A DNA stretch of 64,000 nt from Rhizobium sp. R634 (lineage in GTDB: Bacteria; Pseudomonadota; Alphaproteobacteria; Rhizobiales; Rhizobiaceae), in the NCBI RefSeq assembly GCF_002211305.1, contig NZ_LOKW01000029.1, forward strand, positions 186,001 through 250,000, given 5' to 3'. Position 1 is the stretch's first letter, and every line of letters starts with the position of its first letter. The notes beneath the pieces were generated by a model, which had not been told where the DNA came from, ran no database searches, and saw nothing but the letters and a program-made list of their open reading frames with translations. The translations under genes and the position numbers were made by a program. Below are positions 43,654 through 51,837 of the stretch, piece after piece.

Positions 43654-43899
43654 TCCGGCCTCCTATCTTCAAGAAAAATAGATGGTCCGCTCCCAAAAGC
43701 AGCGTGGCTCAGGTCGCAGCCGATGTCCAATCACGATTGAAAACGGCGTCTGCTTCGATCAAATCTTCTGAGATCATCCGGAAAACCGCCCTATTCCAGG
43801 GGCCAACTCGTTCCCTTGAGCGGCACGCTGCCGCGGATTTTCGACTGTCGTCTTTGAATTGCACCCATGTCGTTTTTTCGGGCGCTGTTTTCCGCCGGA
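43654..43899. other. Intergenic region before the riboswitch-like leader
   Basis: No supported gene. It should hold the promoters of the divergent hypothetical gene and of the fdhA leader transcript; a T-run (CGTTTTTTCG, 43871-43880) lies near its end. Confidence 0.5.
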
Positions 43900-44092
43900 A
43901 GTGGTTTCCTTGTGGTGTTCAAGGCGCCGCCTCGCGAGCTGGCGACATGAGCCATTGGGAGGCCGGTCCGATGCCGGCGCTGCCCCGCAGCGGTTAGAAC
44001 AACTGAGTCCTCAAGCAGATCGCCGGATGAGACATTCGGAAGGATATCGAGACGGATCGAAAGGAGGTTCTGGAGCCCGAAACCAGCTCTCT
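43900..44092 (+). ncRNA. Cobalamin (AdoCbl) riboswitch-like leader upstream of fdhA
   Basis: The plus strand carries the ordered core of the cobalamin aptamer. GTGGTTTCC (43901) is followed by ATTGGGAGGCCGGT (43954-43967), GATGCCGG and GCTGCCCCGCAGCGGTTAG (43979-43997), equivalent to the conserved GGGAA-CCGGT and CTGCCCCCGCAACGGT segments. Then come CATTCGGAAGG (44033-44043) and GAGCCCGAAACCAGCTC (44073-44089), equivalent to the GGAAGG and AGCCxGAxACCxGC ends. The closing helices are not fully checked. The leader is read toward fdhA, about 225 bases downstream. A hairpin (44195-44216) could be the expression platform. Confidence 0.7.
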
Positions 44093-44194
44093 GCGCGGCA
44101 GATCGACGATCGCGGCGGCGATGACGAGCGGACGACAGGAACGGCCTCCTGTTCACTCTCTCCCTCCATCCGATCGGTCAATCATGAAATTCGA

Positions 44195-44216
44195 ATATCG
44201 CCCGATGCGGCGATAT
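44195..44216 (+). promoter_or_regulatory. Hairpin between riboswitch-like leader and fdhA
   Basis: ATATCGCC-CGATGC-GGCGATAT forms an 8-bp perfect stem, without a T tract. It might act in the riboswitch expression platform; position only. Confidence 0.35.
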
Positions 44217-44318
44217 CCGGCGTCGTGAATACCGAGCCGCAAAGGAGGCGGCCCGGAGGAAGGGGTTGCCGCCGGCTATCGGCTGCAGCTCGAGGCATCA
44301 AACACATGGGAGGAATCC

Positions 44319-45509
44319 ATGAGCAAGAATAGAGGCGTCGTCTATCTCAGGCCGGGCAAGGTCGAGGTCCGCGACATCGACGATCCGAAGCTGGAAGCGC
44401 CGGACGGCCGCCGCATCGAGCACGGCGTTATCCTGAAGGTGATATCGACCAATATCTGCGGTTCCGACCAGCACATGGTCCGCGGCCGCACGACGGCGAT
44501 GCCGGGCCTGGTCCTCGGCCACGAAATCACCGGCGAGATCATCGAGAAGGGCGTCGACGTCGAGATGCTCGACATCGGCGATATCGTCTCAGTGCCCTTC
44601 AATGTCGCCTGCGGCCGTTGCCGCTGCTGCAAATCCCAGGATACCGGCGTCTGCCTGACGGTGAACCCGGCCCGCGCCGGCGGCGCCTACGGTTATGTCG
44701 ACATGGGCGGCTGGATCGGCGGGCAGGCGCGTTACGTCACCATTCCCTATGCAGACTTCAACCTGCTGAAAATCCCGGATCGGGACAAGGCAATGGCGAA
44801 GATCCGCGATCTCACCATGCTTTCCGACATCCTGCCGACCGGCTTCCATGGCGCGGTGCGCGCGGGCGTCGGCGTCGGCTCGACCGTCTATGTCGCGGGC
44901 GCCGGTCCCGTCGGCCTTGCCGCTGCGGCTTCGGCCCGCATCCTCGGCGCTGCGGTCGTCATGATCGGCGACTTCAACAAGGATCGTCTTGCCCATGCGG
45001 CCAAGGTCGGTTTCGAACCCATCGATCTCTCCAAGAGCGATCGTCTCGGCGACATGATCGCTGAGGTCGTCGGCAGCAATGAGGTGGACAGCGCCATCGA
45101 CGCGGTCGGCTTCGAGGCGAGGGGCCATTCGGGCGGCGAACAGCCGGCGATCGTGCTCAACCAGATGATGGAGATTACCCGCGCCGCCGGTTCGATCGGC
45201 ATTCCCGGCCTCTACGTCACCGAGGATCCCGGTGCCGTCGACAATGCCGCCAAGCACGGCAATCTCTCGCTCCGCTTCGGCCTCGGCTGGGCCAAGGCCC
45301 AGTCCTTCCACACCGGCCAGACGCCGGTGCTGAAATACAATCGCCAGCTCATGCAGGCGATCCTCCATGACCGGCTGCCGATTGCCGATATCGTCAACGC
45401 CAAGGTCATCCCGCTTGATGATGCCGTCCAGGGCTATGAGAGCTTCGACCATGGAGCGGCGACGAAATTCGTCCTCGATCCGCATGGCGACGTCACCAAG
45501 GCCGCATAA
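44319..45509 (+). CDS. fdhA: Glutathione-independent formaldehyde dehydrogenase
   Basis: A 396-residue zinc alcohol dehydrogenase family enzyme. The catalytic zinc site is in NICGSDQHMVRGRT and GHEITGEI, structural zinc cysteines in CGRCRCCKSQDTGVC, and the NAD fold in YVAGAGPVGLAAAASARILGA. The FdhA-specific stretches are NPARAGGAYGYVDMGGWIGGQA and LSDILPTGFHGAV. It oxidises formaldehyde to formate with NAD. GGGAGGAA lies before ATG. The cobalamin-type leader upstream and the demethylase gene at 51838 suggest a link to one-carbon release from methylated amines (inference). Confidence 0.9.
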   Translation: MSKNRGVVYLRPGKVEVRDIDDPKLEAPDGRRIEHGVILKVISTNICGSDQHMVRGRTTAMPGLVLGHEITGEIIEKGVDVEMLDIGDIVSVPFNVACGRCRCCKSQDTGVCLTVNPARAGGAYGYVDMGGWIGGQARYVTIPYADFNLLKIPDRDKAMAKIRDLTMLSDILPTGFHGAVRAGVGVGSTVYVAGAGPVGLAAAASARILGAAVVMIGDFNKDRLAHAAKVGFEPIDLSKSDRLGDMIAEVVGSNEVDSAIDAVGFEARGHSGGEQPAIVLNQMMEITRAAGSIGIPGLYVTEDPGAVDNAAKHGNLSLRFGLGWAKAQSFHTGQTPVLKYNRQLMQAILHDRLPIADIVNAKVIPLDDAVQGYESFDHGAATKFVLDPHGDVTKAA

Positions 45510-45525
45510 CGATCAGACCGAAACG

Positions 45526-45552
45526 GAGATGGCCGGACGAACCGGCCATCTC
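45526..45552. terminator. Strong hairpin between convergent fdhA and binding-protein genes
   Basis: GAGATGGCCGG-ACGAA-CCGGCCATCTC is a perfect 11-bp stem, 16 bases after the fdhA stop and 30 bases from the end of the convergent gene. It probably serves both directions. No clear T tract. Confidence 0.6.
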
Positions 45553-45582
45553 ACGGCAATCGCATGAAAATTCGGCTGGCGG

Positions 45583-46386
45583 CTATTGGATGCTGAACGG
45601 GAAATATTTCGCGTTGATCATGTCATAGGTCCCGTCTTCCTTGATCGCCTTCAAGGCCGCGTTCAGGCGCGCAAGGCGTTCGCCGTCATCCAGGCGCACC
45701 GCAATCCCGGCGCCCTCGCCGAAATAGGTGACGTCGGCCAGATCCGGGCCCTTGAACTCGCAGCAGCTTCCCGCCTTGGTGTTGGCGATCCAGTCATAGA
45801 TGGCGAGCTTGTCTTCCAGGATGATATCGACGCTGCCGTCCGCCAGCCCCTTGTACAGTTCCGGCGAAGACCGGAAAACCGTCTTCTTCATGTCGGGATA
45901 TAGATGATTGGCGTAGGACTCCTGCGCCGTCGACGAGGTCACGCCGAGATTTTTGTCATGCAGGGCGGCCGGGCTGACATCGCTGATTGCAGAATCCTTG
46001 CGGACGATGAATACCGACGGGCTGGTGTAGTATTTTTCGGTGAAGGCAACCTTCTGGCGGCGCTCCAGGCTCATCGACATGGATGAGATGATCGCATCGT
46101 ATTTCTTGCCGACGAGATCGGGAATCATGTCGTCCCACTTCTCGATGATGAATTTGCATTCGAATTTGCCGGTTTCGCACAGCGCATTGGCAATATCGAT
46201 GTCGAAGCCCTGAAGCTTATTGTTGGCGTCGAGGTAATTGAAAGGCGGAAACGCGCCTTCGACGGCAATGCGCATCGGCGCGGAATCCTGCGCAACGGCC
46301 TCAACCGGCAAGGTCGCGGCCAAGACGGCGCCGACGCTCGCCATCAGTGTTGCGCGCAATGTGGTCTGGATGGATCTGCGCATCAT
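45583..46386 (-). CDS. ABC transporter substrate-binding protein, cationic amino acid type
   Basis: A 267-residue SBP family 3 protein. A signal peptide (RRSIQTTLRATLMASVGAVLAATLPVEAVA) precedes RIAVEGAFPPFNYLDANNKLQGFDIDIANALCE, EKWDDMIPDLVGKKYDAIISSMSMSLERR and FEGEG-like YFGEGAGIAVR. This pattern matches ArgT/HisJ lysine-arginine-ornithine or histidine binders. Start ATG 46386 has GGGAG upstream; ATG 46407 is possible. It is orphan here: no permease or ATPase is adjacent, so it may share another importer. Confidence 0.85.
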   Translation of the reverse strand: MMRRSIQTTLRATLMASVGAVLAATLPVEAVAQDSAPMRIAVEGAFPPFNYLDANNKLQGFDIDIANALCETGKFECKFIIEKWDDMIPDLVGKKYDAIISSMSMSLERRQKVAFTEKYYTSPSVFIVRKDSAISDVSPAALHDKNLGVTSSTAQESYANHLYPDMKKTVFRSSPELYKGLADGSVDIILEDKLAIYDWIANTKAGSCCEFKGPDLADVTYFGEGAGIAVRLDDGERLARLNAALKAIKEDGTYDMINAKYFPFSIQ

Positions 46387-46500
46387 TGTCCGGACTCCCT
46401 GGGACATAGTCGATCTTTCCCAATAGTGAGCATTAGCCTTTAATTCTACGTGAACGCTTCTTTGTTAGAGTCTGCGACAGCGTTAATTTTGTTTTGGTGA

Positions 46501-48900
46501 TTGCGCCCTGGTCTAGCGGTGTTTTGGGGTCTGCGCTTGCACATCGTCCTTCCCTCCAGCTCCAATACGTTTCAGCAATCCTGGATCGCCTCGGGAAGAA
46601 TTCTCTTTCTGATCGCCATCAGCGGATTGGGAGCGATCGGGCTCGTCGTTCTCTCGGCGCTCTGGGCGGGCAAGGAGAGCGATGCTGCGGCGCTCGATCG
46701 TCAGCGCCAGCTCGTGAATGCGCGCCTGCGCGAACAGGTCGATCAGGTCGCCCACGTTATCGGCCAGTTCGGCAACGGCTACCTTGCCCGCGTCTATCCC
46801 GCATCCCAGGCAGCAGGCGTTTCCTCCAGCCTCGATGCGGTTCTCTCGGCAGCGGCCGGCAGTGCGATCAGTCAAACCGCGATGTCCGCCTTTGGCTACG
46901 ACCAGGCCTTCGTCGTCGATGAGAAGGCTCAGCTGGTCATGCTGACCGACGCCGCAACGGAAAAGCGCTACCGCTGGATGAGGCCTCTCTTCCTGCCTCT
47001 CCTCAAAGATGCCCGCCTGACGACAGATCAAGGCGTTGTCTTCAGCGAACGAACACCATCGTCGCTGGAAAGCCGCCGTGCGAGCATGATCAATCTCAAC
47101 CATGCACTCGCCAATCTGATGCGGCTGGAGGGCCGTCCGACCATAGTCGGCATCGTCGGCATCAACGACACTCCTCAGGGGCAACGGCAGCCCGCACGGC
47201 AATTTCTGATCGTCGTGCGGTTTCTCGACGGGGCGGCACTGGACGAATTGAGCCGGCAGCAGGGCCTCAACGGCGCCCGCTTCGCGCGCACGGCCGATCC
47301 CGACGAGGACGAAGTGGCGTTTCAGATCGATGCGACGGCAAACGGCGAACCGATCGGCTTCATCGTGTGGCGGCCCGACCTTCCGGGTTCCAGAGTGATC
47401 GGCCGATTGATGCCGGCGCTTTCAATTGCCGCCCTGGTGATCGCAGTCCTGCTCTCGGTCCTGCTCGTGCGACTGCGAACCAGTCTCGGCGAGCTGAAGA
47501 AAAGCGAGCTTCATGCAAGGCAGCTTGCGCTGCATGATGTGCTGACCGGCCTTCCCAATCGCGCCTTGTTCGCGATGCGGTTCGAGGAGTGCCTGGCGCA
47601 AATGCGCAATTCCTCCGAGCGCTCGGCGGTCGCGCTTCTCGATCTCGACCGCTTCAAAGCCGTCAATGACACGTTCGGCCATGCCGCCGGCGATGAACTC
47701 ATCAGGGTGGCGGCGGACCGGATCCGCTCCGTCCTTCGGCCCGGCGATACGCTTGCCCGGCTTGGCGGAGACGAATTCGCCGTGCTTCTGCGCAACATCC
47801 GGGGCGATGAAAAAATTCTGCCGACAATCTGCCAGGCGATCGTGGCCGAACTCGGCAAACCCTTCCCGCTGCTGAACGGCGAAGCGGTCGCACGTGTCGG
47901 CGGCTCGATCGGCGTCACCATCGTGCCGGACGCCGGACGCAATGCCGACGATATCATGCGGTATGCAGACGTCGCGCTCTACGAGGCCAAGATGGGCGGG
48001 AGAGGTCAATGGCGCGTCTACTCGTCGTCGATGGACGGCGGCAGAAATGCGCGCGACATTCTCAAGAACGAATTGCGGGAAGTCCTGGCCATCGGCACGG
48101 CCTCCTCCGCCAGCCGCTCCCTGCCCGATCTGAACAGGCCGGACTTCGGATCGCTCGAAGTCTACTATCAGGCTGTCCACCGCGCCGAAGCGGGATTCAA
48201 GGCGTCGGGGGCGGAAGCCCTCGTGCGCTGGCGTCACAGCCAGCGCGGATTGTTGACGCCTGCCAGCTTCATCCCTGCGGCAGAAGAGGGCGGCCTCATC
48301 GACGCGCTTGGCTTCTGGGTCCTGCGCGAAGCCTGCAATGCCGCCCGCAGCTGGCCCGAAGACACGTTCGTCGCGGTCAATGTCTCTCCTTCTCAACTGA
48401 GGCGGCCGAATTTCGCGGAGGAAGTGTTCGCCGTGCTCGAGGAGATCGGACTGTCGCCGTCGCGGCTCGAACTCGAGCTCACCGAGTCCTCGCTCATCGA
48501 GGATAATTCGGAAATTTACACCGTGCTGAAGTCGCTGCGCAGCCGAGGCGTCCAGATTTCGCTCGATGATTTCGGGACCGGCTATTCCTGCCTCAGCCAT
48601 CTGATGCGCTTCGATATCGATCGGATCAAGATCGATCGTTCCTTCGTCTCGATGCTCGGCACGAAAGCCAACGGGGCTGCCATCATCGGCGCCATCGTCG
48701 CGCTCAGCCGCAACCTCGCCATCTCGACGACGGCCGAAGGCGTCGAAACCGAATATCAGCGCGATTTCCTCGCCGCCCTCGGCTGCACCGACCTCCAGGG
48801 CTATTTCTTCTCCAAGCCGGTTCCCCTTCACGAACTGGATTGTTTCCAGCCCGCCAACGGCGCGGGATCACCTCCCATCGCTTCGGAAGCCATTGCCTGA
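46501..48900 (+). CDS. Membrane-bound diguanylate cyclase/phosphodiesterase (CHASE4-GGDEF-EAL)
   Basis: Up to 799 residues. Two membrane helices (about 33-55 and 300-325) flank a CHASE4-like sensor. The GGDEF domain has an intact RLGGDEFAVLL (about 420) and a DFKxxNDTxGHAxGD-like DRFKAVNDTFGHAAGDEL. The EAL domain has EALVRWRH, NVSPSQL, ELTESSLIED, DDFGTGYSCL, KIDRSF and AEGVET, i.e. all usual catalytic and metal residues. It may be able to make and degrade cyclic di-GMP. TTG at 46501 is the earliest start; the true start may be a later TTG (46537), as no clear ribosome binding site is seen. Confidence 0.85.
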   Translation: MRPGLAVFWGLRLHIVLPSSSNTFQQSWIASGRILFLIAISGLGAIGLVVLSALWAGKESDAAALDRQRQLVNARLREQVDQVAHVIGQFGNGYLARVYPASQAAGVSSSLDAVLSAAAGSAISQTAMSAFGYDQAFVVDEKAQLVMLTDAATEKRYRWMRPLFLPLLKDARLTTDQGVVFSERTPSSLESRRASMINLNHALANLMRLEGRPTIVGIVGINDTPQGQRQPARQFLIVVRFLDGAALDELSRQQGLNGARFARTADPDEDEVAFQIDATANGEPIGFIVWRPDLPGSRVIGRLMPALSIAALVIAVLLSVLLVRLRTSLGELKKSELHARQLALHDVLTGLPNRALFAMRFEECLAQMRNSSERSAVALLDLDRFKAVNDTFGHAAGDELIRVAADRIRSVLRPGDTLARLGGDEFAVLLRNIRGDEKILPTICQAIVAELGKPFPLLNGEAVARVGGSIGVTIVPDAGRNADDIMRYADVALYEAKMGGRGQWRVYSSSMDGGRNARDILKNELREVLAIGTASSASRSLPDLNRPDFGSLEVYYQAVHRAEAGFKASGAEALVRWRHSQRGLLTPASFIPAAEEGGLIDALGFWVLREACNAARSWPEDTFVAVNVSPSQLRRPNFAEEVFAVLEEIGLSPSRLELELTESSLIEDNSEIYTVLKSLRSRGVQISLDDFGTGYSCLSHLMRFDIDRIKIDRSFVSMLGTKANGAAIIGAIVALSRNLAISTTAEGVETEYQRDFLAALGCTDLQGYFFSKPVPLHELDCFQPANGAGSPPIASEAIA

Positions 48901-48976
48901 AGGACTTTCGACCTCGTCCCGATCGGGAACTTTCACTCCGGACGACGGTTAGCGCCGAAGGTCAATGGAGGATGAC

Positions 48977-49561
48977 ATGGGCGAGATCGGGGAGTGGCGC
49001 CACCTCTGCGTCGACATGCAGCGGATGTTTTCCGAAGACACGCCTTGGCACGTTCCCTGGATGGCACGGGTCTCTCCCCAGATCGAGGAACTTGCCGGCC
49101 GGCACCCGTCCCGGACGATCTTCACCCGCTTCGTTCCGCCCGAGCGCGCCGACGAGATGCCGGGAAAATGGCGGGACTACTACCGGAAATGGTGGATGAT
49201 GACCGGCGAGCATCTGCCGCGCGGTCTCGTCGATCTGGCGTCTTCGCTGGCCTCGCTCGTTCCGCCGGCAAGACACTTCGACAAGCGCACCTATTCCCCG
49301 TGGATCGACGGTCGTCTTCATCAGGTCCTCCAGTCGGAGCGGGTCGATACCCTTGTCATCACCGGCGGTGAAACAGATGTCTGCGTGCTCGCCACGACGC
49401 TCGGCGCCATCGATCTCGGCTATCGCGTCATCGTGCTGAAGGACGCCGTCTGCAGCAGCGCCGACGACACCTATGATGCATCGCTGGAACTTCTGCACGA
49501 TCGGTTTTCCGTGCAGCTCGAACTCGTGGAGACGGAAGAATTTCTACGCGGCCTCGGCTGA
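48977..49561 (+). CDS. Isochorismatase-like cysteine hydrolase
   Basis: A 194-residue protein with the family's Asp-Lys-Cys arrangement: CVDMQRMF (Asp), RHFDKRTYSP (Lys) and TGGETDVCVLATTLGAIDLGY (Cys). Relatives include N-carbamoyl amide hydrolases such as N-carbamoylsarcosine amidase and nicotinamidases. GGAGG lies 5 bases before ATG 48977; ATG 48965 has a weaker GAAGG. It converges with a GlxA-type regulator. The betaine-type neighbours would fit an amide of an N-methylated compound, but this is a guess. Confidence 0.8.
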   Translation: MGEIGEWRHLCVDMQRMFSEDTPWHVPWMARVSPQIEELAGRHPSRTIFTRFVPPERADEMPGKWRDYYRKWWMMTGEHLPRGLVDLASSLASLVPPARHFDKRTYSPWIDGRLHQVLQSERVDTLVITGGETDVCVLATTLGAIDLGYRVIVLKDAVCSSADDTYDASLELLHDRFSVQLELVETEEFLRGLG

Positions 49562-49582
49562 GGCCGGCCTAAAAATGGCCAG

Positions 49583-50608
49583 TCAGCGCACTCCCAGCTC
49601 ACGATGGGATCTGCGCAATTTTGCCGGTGTCACGTGATAGGCGCGCTTGAACCAGTTCACCAGATGGGCGCAATCCGTGAAGCCGCACTCGTAGGCGATC
49701 TGGGCGATGGACCTATCGCTGTTGAGCACCATCCACTTCGCCGCTTTCAGGCGCATCTGGCGCCAATATTCGCCGGGAGCGGCCTGCAGATGCTTCCGGA
49801 AAAGCCGGGAAAGCTCTCGTTCCGATGTACCGACGCTCGCAGCGATCTCGGCGACCGAACAAAGCTCATACATCTTCTGCCGCATCAGGCCGATCGCATT
49901 GGCGACCCGACGGTCCGCGCACTTCATGCCGAGATCCGGTTCTTCGACCGCTTCTCCCCTGTCGAAGCCGTGATCGCCGAGAAGATAGTGAAACGCCTTG
50001 TGCGCACGGGACTCCCCGCAAGCGTTGGACACCAGATACATTGCGAGCTTTATCGAAGCCAGTCCGCCCGGACAGGTGATGACGTTTCCGTCGACCACGA
50101 CCGGCCGGTCGGTGATGGGCGTGACGTCGGGAAAGGTCTGCCGCAACAACCCGGCCAGGGTGAAATGGACCGCGCATCTTTTTCCGGCGAGCAGGCCGGC
50201 CTCGGCCAGCACGAAGCTTCCCGAGCAGTTGCCGGCCACCGGCACGCCTTGACGCGAGGCCGCCATGACGAAGTCGTAGAGCTCCGGCGGAACTTTATGA
50301 TCGGCGTGGAGTATGCCGCCGTGCACGACGATGAAGTCGTAGTCACGCGGGTCGCCATATGTCCGGCCCGGCGTCAGTTCCAGGCCGCAACTCGACCGCA
50401 CCGGATCGAGATTGTGCGACAGCAGCTCCCAGTCACAGTAGATCCGCCGGCTGAAGTCGCCTTCGTCACCTGCCAGCCGAAGAAAGTCCGTGAAACAGGC
50501 AAGCGGCATCAGCGTGAAGTTCGGCGTCGCCACGATCCCCACCCTGAGCGGTGAGGTTACATCGGGCGGCGGCTTGCTTGGCCCCGATTGAGAGTAGTCG
50601 CGCTGCAA
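49583..50608 (-). CDS. GlxA-type GATase1-AraC transcriptional regulator
   Basis: A 341-residue protein with an N-terminal DJ-1/PfpI-like domain (VGIVATPNFTLMPLACFTDFLRLAG, VHGGILHAD, PVAGNCSGSFVLAEAGLL, with a cysteine at the usual nucleophile position) and two C-terminal AraC helix-turn-helix motifs (VAEIAASVGTSERELSRLFRK and IAQIAYECGFTDCAHLVNWFKR). Such regulators control glycine betaine, dimethylglycine, carnitine or arginine catabolism in proteobacteria (GbdR, SouR, CdhR). It is divergent from the ProX-like and demethylase genes, which are its likely targets. Confidence 0.85.
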   Translation of the reverse strand: MQRDYSQSGPSKPPPDVTSPLRVGIVATPNFTLMPLACFTDFLRLAGDEGDFSRRIYCDWELLSHNLDPVRSSCGLELTPGRTYGDPRDYDFIVVHGGILHADHKVPPELYDFVMAASRQGVPVAGNCSGSFVLAEAGLLAGKRCAVHFTLAGLLRQTFPDVTPITDRPVVVDGNVITCPGGLASIKLAMYLVSNACGESRAHKAFHYLLGDHGFDRGEAVEEPDLGMKCADRRVANAIGLMRQKMYELCSVAEIAASVGTSERELSRLFRKHLQAAPGEYWRQMRLKAAKWMVLNSDRSIAQIAYECGFTDCAHLVNWFKRAYHVTPAKLRRSHRELGVR

Positions 50609-50768
50609 ACGAAGGTCCTCCGGGCCATCGAATTTGTCCTAAACGTACAATACCGCGGCGGCCAAGACAAATACGATCGGTGTGCATGGGGAGGCGAAGT
50701 GCCGAAGTGAGGAAACCGGCGTTCCGCCCGCCCAGCAGACAGGTCAAATGCACGAAAAGGGGAACGCA

Positions 50769-51764
50769 ATGAAAAATCTTCTCGCAATTTCGACGGTCGC
50801 GTTGATCGCCGGCATCGCCTCGAACGCCCGCGCCGACTGCGGTTCCGTTACCGTTGCCAATATGAACTGGCAAAGCGGCGAACTTCTCGCCCATGTCGAC
50901 AAGTTCATCCTGGAGCACGGCTTCGGCTGTCAGGTGGAGTTCGTTCCCGGCGATACGGTGCCGACGATCACCTCGATGGTGGAAAAGGGACAGCCCGACA
51001 TTGCCGGCGAGGCCTGGGTCGATCTTGTCCCTGAGATCGTGAAACGCGGCGTCGACGAGCGCAGAATTGTAAATATCGGACCGGCTTTGTCCGATGGCGG
51101 CATCCAAGGCTGGTACATACCGAAATTCATCATCGACGCCCATCCCGAGATCAAGACGGTCGACGATGCCTTCGCCCACCCAGAGCTTTTCCCGGCCCCC
51201 GAGAAGACCTCGAAAGGCGCTGTTTTCAACGGCCCGGCAGGATCGGGCGGCTCGGTCGTCAGCGCCCAGCTTTTCAAGGCCTATGACGGCGATGCCAAAG
51301 GGTTCGAACTCGTCGATCCCGGCACCCAGGCCGGTCTCGATGTAGCCATGGCGCGAGCCTATGAGCGCAAGGAGGGATGGATGGGCTATTATTGGTCGCC
51401 GACCGCGCTGCTTGGGAAATATTCGATGGTTCGCCTGGAAGCCGGGGTCCCGCACGACATGGCGGAGTGGAAGCGCTGCAACACCGTCTCCGATTGTACC
51501 GATCCCAGGAAGAACGAGTGGCCGAAGGACCACGTCGTGACGCTCGTCTCGCAGCGGCTCGCGGAAAGCGGCAACACCGGGGTGGTCGATTACCTCAGCA
51601 AGAGGTCATGGAACAATCAGACCGTCAGCTCGGTCATGGCGTGGATGACCGACACCCAGGCGGGCGGCGAAGATGGCGCGTTGCACTTCTTCAAGGAGCA
51701 TCCCGAAATTTGGAAGTCGTGGCTGAGCGCCGACGTGGCGAAGAAAATTACGGCCGCCCTCTGA
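50769..51764 (+). CDS. Betaine/quaternary-amine ABC substrate-binding protein (ProX/OpuAC type)
   Basis: A 331-residue periplasmic protein with a signal peptide (KNLLAISTVALIAGIASNARA) and the OpuAC fold (VANMNWQSGELLAHVDKFILE, GQPDIAGEAWVDLVPEIV, YYWSPTALLGKY). The tryptophan-rich segments (WMGYYWSPT, WVDLV) would form the aromatic box that holds trimethylammonium groups. ATG 50769 has GGGGAA upstream. The following gene is a demethylase; no permease or ATPase is adjacent. It is probably the binding protein for betaine or a related compound. Confidence 0.85.
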   Translation: MKNLLAISTVALIAGIASNARADCGSVTVANMNWQSGELLAHVDKFILEHGFGCQVEFVPGDTVPTITSMVEKGQPDIAGEAWVDLVPEIVKRGVDERRIVNIGPALSDGGIQGWYIPKFIIDAHPEIKTVDDAFAHPELFPAPEKTSKGAVFNGPAGSGGSVVSAQLFKAYDGDAKGFELVDPGTQAGLDVAMARAYERKEGWMGYYWSPTALLGKYSMVRLEAGVPHDMAEWKRCNTVSDCTDPRKNEWPKDHVVTLVSQRLAESGNTGVVDYLSKRSWNNQTVSSVMAWMTDTQAGGEDGALHFFKEHPEIWKSWLSADVAKKITAAL

Positions 51765-51837
51765 ATTCCCAGTGCGCGGGCCTCATAGGCCTGCGCATTC
51801 GCACGACAGGCAAGCCGTGAACCCCACAGGATTCGAC

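Noticed and set aside
43201..43740. Plus-strand frame opposite the 144-residue hypothetical gene
   Set aside because: No ribosome binding site and less regular sequence; the minus-strand frame has AGGAGG at the right distance.
44184..44228. 14-codon frame between riboswitch-like leader and fdhA
   Set aside because: No ribosome binding site; it overlaps a hairpin and is too short to support.
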